From Gyrodactylus bullatarudis (Eukaryota > Platyhelminthes > Monogenea > Gyrodactylidea > Gyrodactylidae): 64,000 bases of DNA. The stretch covers positions 244,185-308,184 of the forward strand of contig SSNU01000015.1 in assembly GCA_012064415.1 (NCBI GenBank), given 5' to 3'. Both the position numbers and the translations under genes were made by a program. This document shows, in pieces, positions 1-11,000 of this stretch. Every line of letters starts with the position of its first letter. The stretch's first letter is position 1. The notes beneath the pieces were generated by a model. It was not told where the DNA came from. It did no database searches and saw only the letters and a program-made list of their open reading frames with translations.

Positions 1-541
1 TCTGTGTTAATCGTGACAGAATTCTTTATTGTTGATGACACAATACCATTGGTTACAGACAGGAAATAAATATTGACTCTGGATTTGTTAAGAATTCTTG
101 ATAGATTACAAATCCTATGGGATTAAATTTGAATCAATGTCTGCAGAGAACATGTCAAAAGATGTTTGCACTCTTGTTCTTATTCGAGAAAAATAAAGAG
201 GAATTTTTGGATTAGAAATTAAAACATGGCAGACTGGTTTATAGTTGACGTGTTTTAAACACTGTTGAGAAGGGAATATCTCAAATACAAAATAATTACT
301 AATTTTGATTGAGCAACAGTTAAATTCTTTTTTATATAAATCTGGCATGTAAAAGTTTATAATCGCATATTATATATATTTTTAATATGTCAATCTACTT
401 AACAGTAGATTGGGTATTTAAATTAAAAAGTTGATTCTTAGTTTAATAAAGTTTATTATGTTGACTAAGGAAAGGACTTGATAAAATAATAGTGCTATAT
501 GTTTTGAAAAATGCAAATTTGTGAATAAAATATAAACTCAC

Positions 542-1797
542 ATAGAATGATAGAAACCATACAGAATAACTGAACCCCACTACCAATCATGGCAGTAAAG
601 AGTTTGCCAAATCTTGGTGGTCTAAATACGTCCCCATGGACCAGTTTCCAGCCACTCTCCTCAAGAATATCTTCTGCATCATCAAGACGATTGTACTGGG
701 AAATGTCTCTGCGTAAGATTCGTATTAGAATCATTGCCAAAAGACCAGTGAGGAGGAATATAACGAGAATTGAATTCATAATTGACAGCCAGTGAATTTG
801 ACTCGTGTTCTTTTTAAGATAAACATCCCATCTAGATGCCCAAGTAATATCACTCGGCTCCCAGGACACAGCATAAGAGAACGTTATTGGACGCTTGTTC
901 GAATTCAACATTGATTTATCGTTATTTGATGAGCATTTATTATTTAAACCGTGATCGGGAGAACCAATTGACCGAGTGACAACTTCAAATCCAACAAATC
1001 TGTAACTATCCCTAAATACGAAAAGAAATAAACTCAATCTTTTAAAATAATAAGCCATAATATCCAAATCTAGATGCTAGTCTTTACAAATCAATTCAAT
1101 AAGATTAAATAAAAATCTAGACCTTTTCCATCAAACATATACAAAAATTGTTCACAAATTAAGCTCACTTTTGTGTTTGATGGTATTTCAATTTGAAATC
1201 AATATGATTATTCAAATAAATCATTCCATCACTAGAAGATTCGCCAATCTTGAAACCATAATCATAAATCTTTTCAGTCTTGGTTTGAATTTCTGTTGCA
1301 GACGGCAAATTGTCAATCAGCCTGTATTTCCAAAGTTTTGGTTCAATTAAAGAATAGATATTTCCATAAGATTACTTACAAATTAATGCGATAATCCATC
1401 TTGATAAATTCTACAAACTTGTACCATTCGGAATCGGGAATTTGCTTGGAGCATAGAATGGTACAATCTTGGTTGGTTGCCATTTTCACCTTAAAGGGCG
1501 TATTAACCAAACGATCTCCGACAAGAATTTCACCTAAACTCTCTGGTTGATATACGACAAGATTTTCAGGCTGACAAAATGGAAGTGAATAATATTCGTA
1601 AGGTAATTGAGTTTTTCTACTGCTCAGTTTAATTGCCTAGAATAAAGATGAAGGAATAAATATGAGTAATGTACTTTAACATCAATTTCTTCTCCTAATT
1701 GAAACTCTTTCATCCACATTCCTGGGACCTGGATTGATTGGACGACGATAAGGGGAAAGAAGAATACGAAAAATATACATGTTAGGTTAATCGTCAT
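542..1797 (-). CDS. Transmembrane 9 superfamily protein (TM9SF2/4-like), 5' exons only, runs off left edge
   Basis: Four exons on the minus strand: 1675-1797, 1380-1636, 1169-1321 and 542-1011. All have GT..AG borders and compatible phases, giving about 334 residues. The start ATG is followed by a hydrophobic signal peptide ([19 protein letters not shown]). The luminal domain carries family hallmarks: [30 protein letters not shown] and an LIDNLP motif. The end of the luminal domain reads [16 protein letters not shown], then the first membrane span ([21 protein letters not shown]). After it comes the diagnostic cytosolic motif [15 protein letters not shown] and the start of span 2. TM9SF proteins are nine-span endosomal/Golgi membrane proteins that handle transmembrane cargo. 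The remaining spans lie beyond the left edge, so this is a window truncation rather than a broken gene. It is divergent to zw10 (147 bp between ATGs). Whether it is the TM9SF2 or TM9SF4 orthologue cannot be settled here. Confidence 0.9.
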
Positions 1798-1944
1798 TAT
1801 AGACTATCTAAAATAGTGGAATATTTAAACAAAATTCTTGCGATTGTTATGACACTTGATTCTTGAACTTAAGATATTTTTCAAATTTAATTTGTCAATC
1901 CAAGTCACAATAGTTAAGTTTTCATCAACTTCTTGAATTATACA
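1798..1944. promoter_or_regulatory. Short divergent intergenic region between TM9SF gene and zw10
   Basis: Only 147 bp separate the minus-strand TM9SF ATG from the plus-strand zw10 ATG, so both promoters and 5' UTRs must lie here or overlap. The stretch is AT-rich; I see no convincing TATA box or other named element. A bidirectional promoter is an inference from spacing. Confidence 0.45.
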
Positions 1945-4520
1945 ATGGATCTTGCCAAAATTGAAGAAAACATTATATCTGTTAAGAATGAGCTTATTGA
2001 AATTGAAAACAATATCTTTGAAGACAATTTTTACGAAAGTTTACGCACAATTGAATTAGAAATATGTAAATCTGAGAATAGAATTAATCAAATTCTGGTT
2101 GAAAAGCCAGAAAATAATCTCTCAGTTGATTCCCAGAGGTTATTTCAACTTGTTGCAATGAAGGAGGCCTGTCTTTTTGCCATTAAAGTCAGTCATTGTC
2201 GAAAAAACTTGGATTTTATTGATGAATTCTCCCTCTTAAATCTAGAAAGTGTACTGGAAATCTTGAAAAAATCCACTTTAGAAAAAAGTCAGGTTGATAT
2301 CCTTCAGATTAAAGTATTTTCAAATTATGTATCCTCATTCAATTTGAAATTATCTCAAATTCACAGTAAATTTGACAGATTTTGGAATTCAATCTTTAAA
2401 TTTTCCGATGGAATAAATTACACCGGGGATGTTCTCAGATCGTTTAGCTTTTCAGCCAATCAGCAACAACTCAAGTCAATATTTTCCATAGCTAAATTCT
2501 TGAAAAAGTCTAAACCGGAACATTATTTTGTTGTATTGGTCAAGAGATTATTCAACGAACTCTTGAAACCATTTCTTATGCTTGCCTTTAATCGAGATTC
2601 AAATTTTAGATTTCAAGTCAAAAATAATGACGATAGCCTATCCATATGCTTCATTAAACAGCCTCTTACACCTGGTGAAAACAACCAATTAAACAATATT
2701 ATCAAGAGTTTCAACCAGGCCCTCGTCTGTCTAAAGAATCAGCTATTTTCTCAAGAGGAAGAGGACCAATTCATGAAAGCTTTTTACGACTTGAATTACC
2801 CAATGGAAATGTATCTTCTCTTACAGAAGAATTACATTTCTCAAGTTGATGAATGTCTCACCCTAGCAAACATCAGATTCATCAAGCAATTGGGCTATTT
2901 TGATGATAGAATCGTTGATGAAATTACTCGCTTCGTTGGTCGATCCTCTGAACATAATTTCATATCTGAAGTGGTGGAAAAATTTCGGGATATTGTCAAG
3001 AATCTCGACGTCAATAAGACTGTAAAATACAAAAGAACTCGTATCAAGTCCAGTTGCTTCTTTGACATAAATGAATTGTTAATGCCCAGTTGTAGTATTT
3101 CCCAGAATGTTATAGATTTGACCAAATTCCTAGACAGTCTCCTGACAACTGGCAAAGAGAACTCGAAAGAATTTTTCGACAATGGGAAAAATGAAATCAA
3201 GGAAGTTATTTGTCAGATACCCTCCCTGATACTCCAGTACTACCTTGAGAAGATTCGTTTTATTTCTATTGAGGAGAATTCATCGGATCTCTTTAAATGC
3301 ATCCTATTTCACAATGATTGTCACTACTTGGGTCAGTACATTTTGGATTTGTTGACTTTCAAGATACGTCCTGTTATTCAACAACTAGAAGCAAATTCTG
3401 ATGTAGACCAAGATCGCATTCGTAACAAGAGTCTAACCCTAGTCCCCATCCGGAATGAAATCATTTGTGAGGGCTCCTATATTCTTTCAGCTCATGTTAA
3501 GAAACACATTGAATCTGTCGTTGTCAAGTTGACACAGGATCTGGAGCTGAAAAATTGCCATGAGCAACACGTTGACCAGAAGAGGGCAATCTCCCAACTA
3601 GAAGATCTCATGACATATTTGAAAAATTTAAGCCTAAAACTTGAAAATCTGAGTTCGTACCATTCGATGAAGATGCTTGGACCATTAATCAACAAAATGA
3701 TTGGGGAAATAATCGATCAGATATGCTCACTTAAAGACATTACAATTTCTGGTTCTGATCTAATTGTGTTTATTTTGAAAAAGGTACAAAATTGGGCTCC
3801 TCAGTTTGTTAAGAACCTCTATCAGACCACTATGGAAGAGTCTGACGAAGAAATCACTCAGGTGAGAATCTCTCCTTCCCATCAAGAATCAAAATATTTT
3901 CTAAAATTTATCTGAAAGAGAATAAGGCTATATTTCTTTAGCCCTTATACGGTATAGATGGCAAATCATAAAAAAACTTATTAATTTTGAACCAAGTAGC
4001 TCTTCAGCGAGCTATTCCGCAATGATTGACTTGCTACCTGACCATGTTGTCTTTTGGCTTTTATGGGTCTATCTGTAGCAATACTACACCCTTCTCTTCC
4101 TTTTCTTTTTCCACAGATAGACCCATAAAAGCCAAAAGACAACATAGTCAGGTAGCATGCGAAAAACGTAATATTCAATCTTTTTCTATTTGGCTCAATG
4201 GAAAAAGTAATTCTAAATCCAAAGAGGAAGAAGCAAATATATTCATTACATTTTCGAATATAACATCTTGCAGTTGAGTGTAAATTATTTTTTTCTAGGC
4301 TCAAATCAAGACAGTTCTTACCAACCTGAGTAAAATGGAAGGTATCCTACTTATCCTAGAGGCTGAATCATTGGACTCAATAGTCGTTCAATTATGGAAT
4401 AATCAATCTGGCCCCCTCAAAAAGATTCACAACCTGAATAAAGATTTGGTTCATGATCTGATCAAGAAATTATTTGCCCATGGCCATCAGCGAACAGAGG
4501 CCCTGAAAAATATTAACTAG
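1945..4520 (+). CDS. zw10: ZW10: RZZ kinetochore and Dsl1/NRZ tethering complex subunit
   Basis: Two exons, 1945-3861 and 4299-4520, join in phase 0 (EITQ|AQIK) to give 712 residues; human ZW10 is 779. The start is the first ATG in frame. Recognition rests on C-terminal half signatures: a CSISQNVIDLTKFLDSLL block, the HNDCHYLGQYILDLL block (HNNCMYIAHHLL in human) and KMLGPLINKMIGEIIDQI with LKDIT. The final exon matches the conserved end: WNNQSGPLKKIHNLNKD, LIKKLFAHG and RTEALKNIN. The N-terminal part is helical and poorly conserved, as usual. ZW10 acts in the Rod-ZW10-Zwilch complex that recruits dynein and checkpoint proteins to kinetochores, and in ER-Golgi tethering. The 437-bp intron carries a palindromic MITE (4033-4156). 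Confidence 0.88.
3975..4165. repeat. Hairpin MITE (family A) in zw10 intron, 44-bp inverted arms
   Basis: Arms at 4033-4076 and 4113-4156 are inverted copies (start GCTACCTGAC, inner end ATCTGT) with about one mismatch, around a 36-bp loop. The flanking segment 3975-4032 recurs at 63430-63504. Related single-arm pieces lie at 36985-37062 and 47378-47410. Small open frames across it are an artefact of the palindrome. Confidence 0.8.
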
Positions 4521-4713
4521 AATTACATGTGTACTATCTTCACAGATGATTTGTATTATTGAATAAACTCTTAAATGATTATTTGAAGATTTTTCCTCAA
4601 ATTATAACACATCTTTCGAAAATCTGTTGATAAATTTTTAAAGTCTGAGGCTCACACACATCATGGATCAAAATCTGGGTTCAAAAGCTTTTTTGATTCT
4701 GAAATAAATAATT

Positions 4714-6832
4714 ACACGGGTAGTGATTTGGAAATTTTTTTAATAAGATCTTGATCGAGTTTAACTTTTCTGGAATAAAATTTTGTGCTGATTTCAGATC
4801 TGCTTTCAGAATTTCGCTAGCGTTAATATTTTGGCCGCTATGGCCAAAAATCAAAAAATTGCTAATTTTGAGTATCTAAAAGAAAATTACCACCAATAAA
4901 ACTATTCTGTGTAATTCATGCTTTCATTCATCAATATGATTAAACCAATGAGAATTAAGAAATGAAAATTGATAAAAATTCTGGCTTGAAAAAAGCTTAA
5001 TAACCTCCAAACGACTAATTCTAACGCTAATAAAAAGGGCACCATTCGAAAGAAAATTAAATTTTACATCGGAATGCTTGTTAAAATTTCAATTTTATTA
5101 AATCTACACGTCAAAAAAGAAGAAAAACACTCGAAAAATATGTATTTTTTTAAAGGATTTTTCAATTTTTTCTAACTTGACGCGCTTTTTTTAAAGCTTT
5201 GCGAGAGTGCTAAATTCGCGTATTACCCATCAATTAACGCGAAATTTTACGCTCTTTTTAATAAAGATAAAATCAATTTCGGATTCCTATGTTTTCATAC
5301 CAATAATATCATTTAACCCTTTCGATGCCGTTTGAAAACCAATAAAGATAGCTTTCTAATTCTTTTTGCATGTTTCTTAGAATTTTTTTTTGATAAAATT
5401 TAGAAAAACGAAATTTTTGAATTCCAACTTCTTCCACTAGATATTTTAATGGACATATATGTCCAAACGGCCCTTNNNNNNNNNNNNNNNNNNNNNNNNN
5501 NNNNNNNNNNNNNNNNNNNNNNNNNNNNNNNNNNNNNNNNNNNNNNNNNNNNNNNNNNNNNNNNNNNNNNNNNNNNNNNNNNNNNNNNNNNNNNNNNNNN
5601 NNNNNNNNNNNNNNNNNNNNNNNNNNNNNNNNNNNNNNNNNNNNNNNNNNNNNNNNNNNNNNNNNNNNNNNNNNNNNNNNNNNNNNNNNNNNNNNNNNNN
5701 NNNNNNNNNNNNNNNNNNNNNNNNNNNNNNNNNNNNNNNNNNNNNNNNNNNNNNNNNNNNNNNNNNNNNNNNNNNNNNNNNNNNNNNNNNNNNNNNNNNN
5801 NNNNNNNNNNNNNNNNNNNNNNNNNNNNNNNNNNNNNNNNNNNNNNNNNNNNNNNNNNNNNNNNNNNNNNNNNNNNNNNNNNNNNNNNNNNNNNNNNNNN
5901 NNNNNNNNNNNNNNNNNNNNNNNNNNNNNNNNNNNNNNNNNNNNNNNNNNNNNNNNNNNNNNNNNNNNNNNNNNNNNNNNNNNNNNNNNNNNNNNNNNNN
6001 NNNNNNNNNNNNNNNNNNNNNNNNNNNNNNNNNNNNNNNNNNNNNNNNNNNNNNNNNNNNNNNNNNNNNNNNNNNNNNNNNNNNNNNNNNNNNNNNNNNN
6101 NNNNNNNNNNNNNNNNNNNNNNNNNNNNNNNNNNNNNNNNNNNNNNNNNNNNNNNNNNNNNNNNNNNNNNNNNNNNNNNNNNNNNNNNNNNNNNNNNNNN
6201 NNNNNNNNNNNNNNNNNNNNNNNNNNNNNNNNNNNNNNNNNNNNNNNNNNNNNNNNNNNNNNNNNNNTTGCTTCACTATCCATACCTTTAAGTGCCGTTT
6301 GGACATATATGTCCTGTAGTTTGAACGTTAATAACTCTTTCTACCATCGAGTTACGTAATCCAATAAAGCTTCATCATAAAGTCAAGGTTGAATTCAATT
6401 GGTCACCTAAATTATAAAATGATAAACATTGTTTTTCCCATGGAAAACTTATAAAAAAAATTTTCAATAAATCAAAAAAAATTCTCTAAATAAATCTTCA
6501 ATTTTGAAATAGAAAAAAATGGAACATGGTTAAAAAAAACACATCATTAGAATGTTAAAAAGTTCATGATTAAGTGAAAAAAAAATCTTTGTAAAAAATT
6601 GAAAAATAACGAAATTATGTAGGTTTAAAATAGATGGACATATATGTCCATCGGCACCGAAAGGGTTAAGTTCATTGAGATACTCAAAATTAGCAATTTT
6701 TGGTTTTTTGGCCATAGCGGCCAAAATATTAACGCTAGCGAAATTCTGAAAGCAGATCTGAAATAAGCACAAAATTTTATTCCAGAATAGTTAAACTTGA
6801 TCAGGTTCGTACGACCCCACCCCTACCCGTGT
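4714..6832. mobile_element. TIR-bounded DNA element (non-autonomous or gapped), about 2.1 kb including the N gap
   Basis: Left end ACACGGGTAG at 4714-4723 and right end CTACCCGTGT at 6823-6832 are inverted copies. The resemblance extends inward for about 150 bp: the block containing CTTTCAGAATTTCGCTAGCG and TTTTGGCCGCTATGGCC occurs near 4800-4850 and inverted near 6710-6750. Flanking TTA trinucleotides on both sides (4711-4714 and 6832-6834) could be a remnant target duplication. TTAACCCTTTCG-type motifs and the palindrome GGACATATATGTCC occur inside (about 5450, 6299 and 6632). Ends of this style are seen in piggyBac-like elements, but no transposase can be read because 792 bp are N. Confidence 0.65.
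5476..6267. other. Assembly gap (792 N)
   Basis: A run of N with no readable sequence. The gap lies inside a repeat element, and matching palindromic motifs flank it, so an assembly collapse is likely. Any reading frame across it is meaningless. Confidence 0.99.
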
Positions 6833-8022
6833 TATAGTTTTCATTGAGAACTTCTCAGTCTCTTGGACTGATTTTCTTGCCTTGTCTATTTATGAAAGTC
6901 TGGACTCTTTCATCATTCAAACTAGACTTTTCGAATCTCGAATTAACATATCCTTCACATAAATGTGTTACAAAACTGAGTTCTGAAAACTCTGATTCTG
7001 ACCAGTCCCTTACAAGTAGACATAAAACAGGTTTTCTTAGAGTGAAGAGAAGTTTTCATGTTTGTATGAGAGAGAACCTTGTCTTTGAAGGTAGGTTGAA
7101 ATTTTCAACCTCATTCTAGTACCAACTTTTCTAATAAAATTAATAAGCATTCTATTCATTATTTTGTATTGAAGCATGTCTCGGAAATGCTCCATCATTA
7201 TTTTTCATTCAGAATTTTTCAATGAATTTTTACTACGCAATCACTAAAATCCGAAATATCTTGGCCATTTTTATGTATTTCTTAAGTTTTAACTTCAAAA
7301 ATAGTTTATAATGGGAGAAATGGGCAATAACATGATCTGAGTACTAAATTCCATCAGAAAAGTAAGTAGTCTCGTGAGTTGTTCGGAAAAAAAAAATTTC
7401 TCCCTAGCCAAATATACCCTGATGCTTTAAGCTTTCTAATATTTTTACAATTCCCGCTGCAGTTTCATCGCCCAATAAGCTTCATATCGATCAGCCCATC
7501 CTTTAATTACAAGTTGTAATTTACAACCAAGCATTATTTTATTTGAAGAAAATTTCGAAATTGCATCACCTTCTTCAATGAAATTATACTTAAACTAATT
7601 AGTTTAATCGATAATAAATGGGCAAAGTTTTAATTTATTTCTTAAGTTTTTTTATAAAACTCTATGAGAATAACAAGTACTTATACAAGTATATTCTCCA
7701 TTGTTCTTCGGAAGAACTTCTTCCTTGGAGATAATAATTACTCACCAAAAAATACACCAGAACCTATTTATGGTTGTTTATGGTTGAATTTCTTTCTATT
7801 AAGAATGCATGTTTACACGATTGGTTAGGTTGTATTTTTTTCTTATAATCGAAGCTTGTTTCAATATTATATTGCCACTGTTTTACTTTGTATGATATAA
7901 ACAAGTCATAAAATTCAATGAATTTCTTAATTAACCAATGAAAAGTGAATCAGATAATCTGTTAATAAATCAAGGCCATTTCTTTCTTCATCAGAGTTTT
8001 TCTTCTTTCTTAATCAATCACC
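6833..8022. other. Non-coding, repeat-derived region upstream of alkaline phosphatase
   Basis: No gene is supported. Parts of 6990-7400 resemble sequence inside the alkaline phosphatase intron: 7005-7030 is a rough inverted match to 9880-9905, and 7365-7385 shares CGTGAGTTGTTCGG-like sequence with 10035-10050. This points to dispersed repeats. The 91-codon open frame at 6844-7119 overlaps this and has no recognisable domain. Confidence 0.5.
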
Positions 8023-11000
8023 ATGAAATTAGAATGGACACTGTACCTTTTGGCCGTTTTCGTGTTATTCTCAAAAGTTGTCAAAGGCTCAGCTAGTCGA
8101 GAGTATGATTACTGGTCAGAGATAGCAAAAAAGGAAGCTGATAATTTGAGAAAACTCTTGCTTAATTTGAGTTGGAAGTCTCCGAGGAATATAATCGTTT
8201 TCCTCGGCGACGGAATGGGCATATCAACTGTCACTGGGGCAAGATTGTACTCTGGCCAGGTTAAACAGGATAAAAAGTTGGGCCAAAGAAAACTCAATAT
8301 GGAATCCTTTCCGATTACAGGCTTCTTGAGGACGCTATCAGATGACTCAATTGTCACAGACTCAGCTGCAAGTGCAACAGCCTATTTGACTGGCGTCAAG
8401 GCTTTAAATCATTATGTTGGTTTTACATCGGAGTTTGCTGAAAAGTCCTGTGACATTCTAAACTCCTCGAGTATTATTGGAAAGAGTTTTTTAATTGAGG
8501 CGAAAAAGAAAAACTATGCAACTGGCTTCTTAACCACAACCCGTGTCACTCACGCCACCCCCTCAGCTCTCTATGCACAAACAATTAATCGGCAATGGGA
8601 ATCTGATAGGTGAGACCTATTCAAATTTACATAAAGTGAATCATACCCTTCAAAATTACCATGTAAGGTTGGTTGATATGAAGTTGGGAATCTATGATTT
8701 TTACGAAAATCTCGATTCAAATATGTTAAAGATTTATTGGAATCCTACTTACAATTTGAAGAAAAAAATTCTGTAAAATATTCTTTAAATGAAGAATATG
8801 GTCATTTTTCAAATTTTAATTTTCGAACTTTGAGCTTATAATTTTTGTTGATTTCAAACTGAGAAAGTGATCAAAAGTTAATTTTCAGGATCACAATAAG
8901 AAAACTCCATATCAATTAGCTTTAATAATTTTAATTAACTTTGTTCTACACAACTAGGTAGAAGTTTTGTTCAGAATTTCTGTAACTTCTATCAACTAGA
9001 TCATGGGAAGATAAGTAGATAGATAGTTAATAATAATAATTTTTTTTCAACTTTTAAACTTACTAAATAGCAAAAGTTGAAGAGGTGTTTTTCAAAATTT
9101 CGAAAATTCGGTTTTCGCTCATTATCTCAGCTCAGAGACGGCCAACTTTTTTCAACTACTAGATTCGTTAAATTTTACATCAGAATTTTATGATTAGAAA
9201 AAAATGTCTTGAGAAAAAAATTTAAATCACCACCAAATTCATTAAAATATCCTTGAAAGTAAAAATTTTTCCATGAATAAAATTTACGTATTCTTAAACT
9301 TGGAATTCCTCAAAATTCAGGCAAATCTGATCAGCTATTGATGTATTAGATAGAGTTCAGGTCTTTGCTACACTATTTTTTAAATACCTTGAGATATTAA
9401 TTATAAATAAGATAAATGATCAAAAATTTGAATAGTGATGACCTTGCGTTGAAGAGACCAATTAAATGTACAGAGTTTAAATACATATTTCAGAATTTTT
9501 TGTGTTTTATCTTAATTTTAAGCATTATTTATTTATTTTTAAGCGTATCTCGAAATTCACCACACAAAGAGTTTTAAGATATTCAATATCCAGATTACAG
9601 TTGGTTGCGAAACTCATTGGCCACTCCAGTCCGAAGAAACTGGGGCGTAATATATCGTGAAATATATACAAACCAATCAAAATTTTACAAAAAATTCATT
9701 GATGCATTTAGTTTTCCGTTTAACTTGTGTTTTCAAGGGTAAAATTTAGAAATTGTGAGAAATTGAGTTTTTAAAGCTTTATTGTAAGAGGATCAGAAAG
9801 TTGTTAGAAGGTATTAATTAATACACGAGACAAGGTCCTTATTTCATAATAACATTAAAGTTTCCCTTTCCAATAAAAACCTGTTTTGTGTATGTCTACT
9901 TGTAAGCGACCGATCACATATTAAAGGGGTCTGATTAAATTAATATTTAACTTTTCTATACCGTAAAATTGTGAATTTGATGCTCTATAATGTCCATAAG
10001 AGATGATAGGAAAAATAGGCAAAAAATACTCTTGTGAGTTGTTCGGAGGAGTTCTATAGAATTTAATTTAGTTTTTTACCATATTTTGCAAGTGGGGTTT
10101 TCTGTTAAAATTACATTTTATCCAGAAAAATTCACTCTCAACCGGGAGTTGAAACCAACTGCGTTGATATTGCCAAACAGCTAGCTGAGAAAGCATACTT
10201 ATTCAATTTTATTGGCGGAGGAGGAAGCATGATGTTTGATCCAGCTAAACGGTTAGATAACGTAGACTTAATCAAGAAGATAAGCGATGATCATCTAGCC
10301 AGAGGAAACTCTTTTCAATATTACAATTCGATTAAAGAAACCATTGACAAAAACACAGATTATGCAATGAGTAAGCTTTTCTATATCGTGAATATTTCAA
10401 TCATAAAAAAATCTTTATTATATTTTTATTATTATATTATATTTTCGAAACTAAAACAAAAATTTTAATTATTCGAGTTTAATTCAAGTGAATGTAGATT
10501 TGATCAAACATTTTTGAATAAAAAATAATGATTTTCCAAGTGTTGATAAACGAAAACAATGTTGAGTACAATCGTGAGAATCAAAACGAAAATCTGGCCA
10601 ACTTGACAAAACATGCAGTGGACCATTTGAGGAGGATAAGTAAGAATAACGAAAAGGGGTTCGTTCTCTTTATTGAGGGCGGTCGAATCGATCATGGCCA
10701 TCATGTCAATAAAGCGAGGTGAGAAAAATGTTTTTTTCTTCTCTTTTATATGTATTTTCTTAAAAGAGGATTTATTGACATGTACACTGTACAACATGGA
10801 ATAAAAGAAAAATACTCCCTGATAGTCTCAAGGTTCTCTAGTTAGCTAGAGCTTCTAGAATCCCTACTCGAGTTATTCATAGTGACAGGGAATCTAGAAA
10901 CTCAAGGAAGAATCCCTACATTTTTAGGGAATCCGGAAACTTGGTTCTCATTGGTTCAGACTGAAAAAGATTCATTGGAAACATTCTCTGGTTGAATGAA

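Noticed and set aside
1..541. 77-codon minus frame at 115-348 as a further TM9SF exon
   Set aside because: It does not resemble the expected next TM9SF segment and has no fitting splice acceptor; the next exon is presumably beyond the window.
3981..4304. Open frames on both strands in the zw10 intron (about 107 and 83 codons)
   Set aside because: Both run through the palindromic MITE; mirrored peptides arise from the inverted arms and match no protein.
5309..6319. Long open frames across the N run on both strands
   Set aside because: They consist almost entirely of X from the assembly gap and have no real coding sequence.
6844..7119. 91-codon plus-strand frame
   Set aside because: No domain, and the area resembles a dispersed repeat also found near 9.9 kb.
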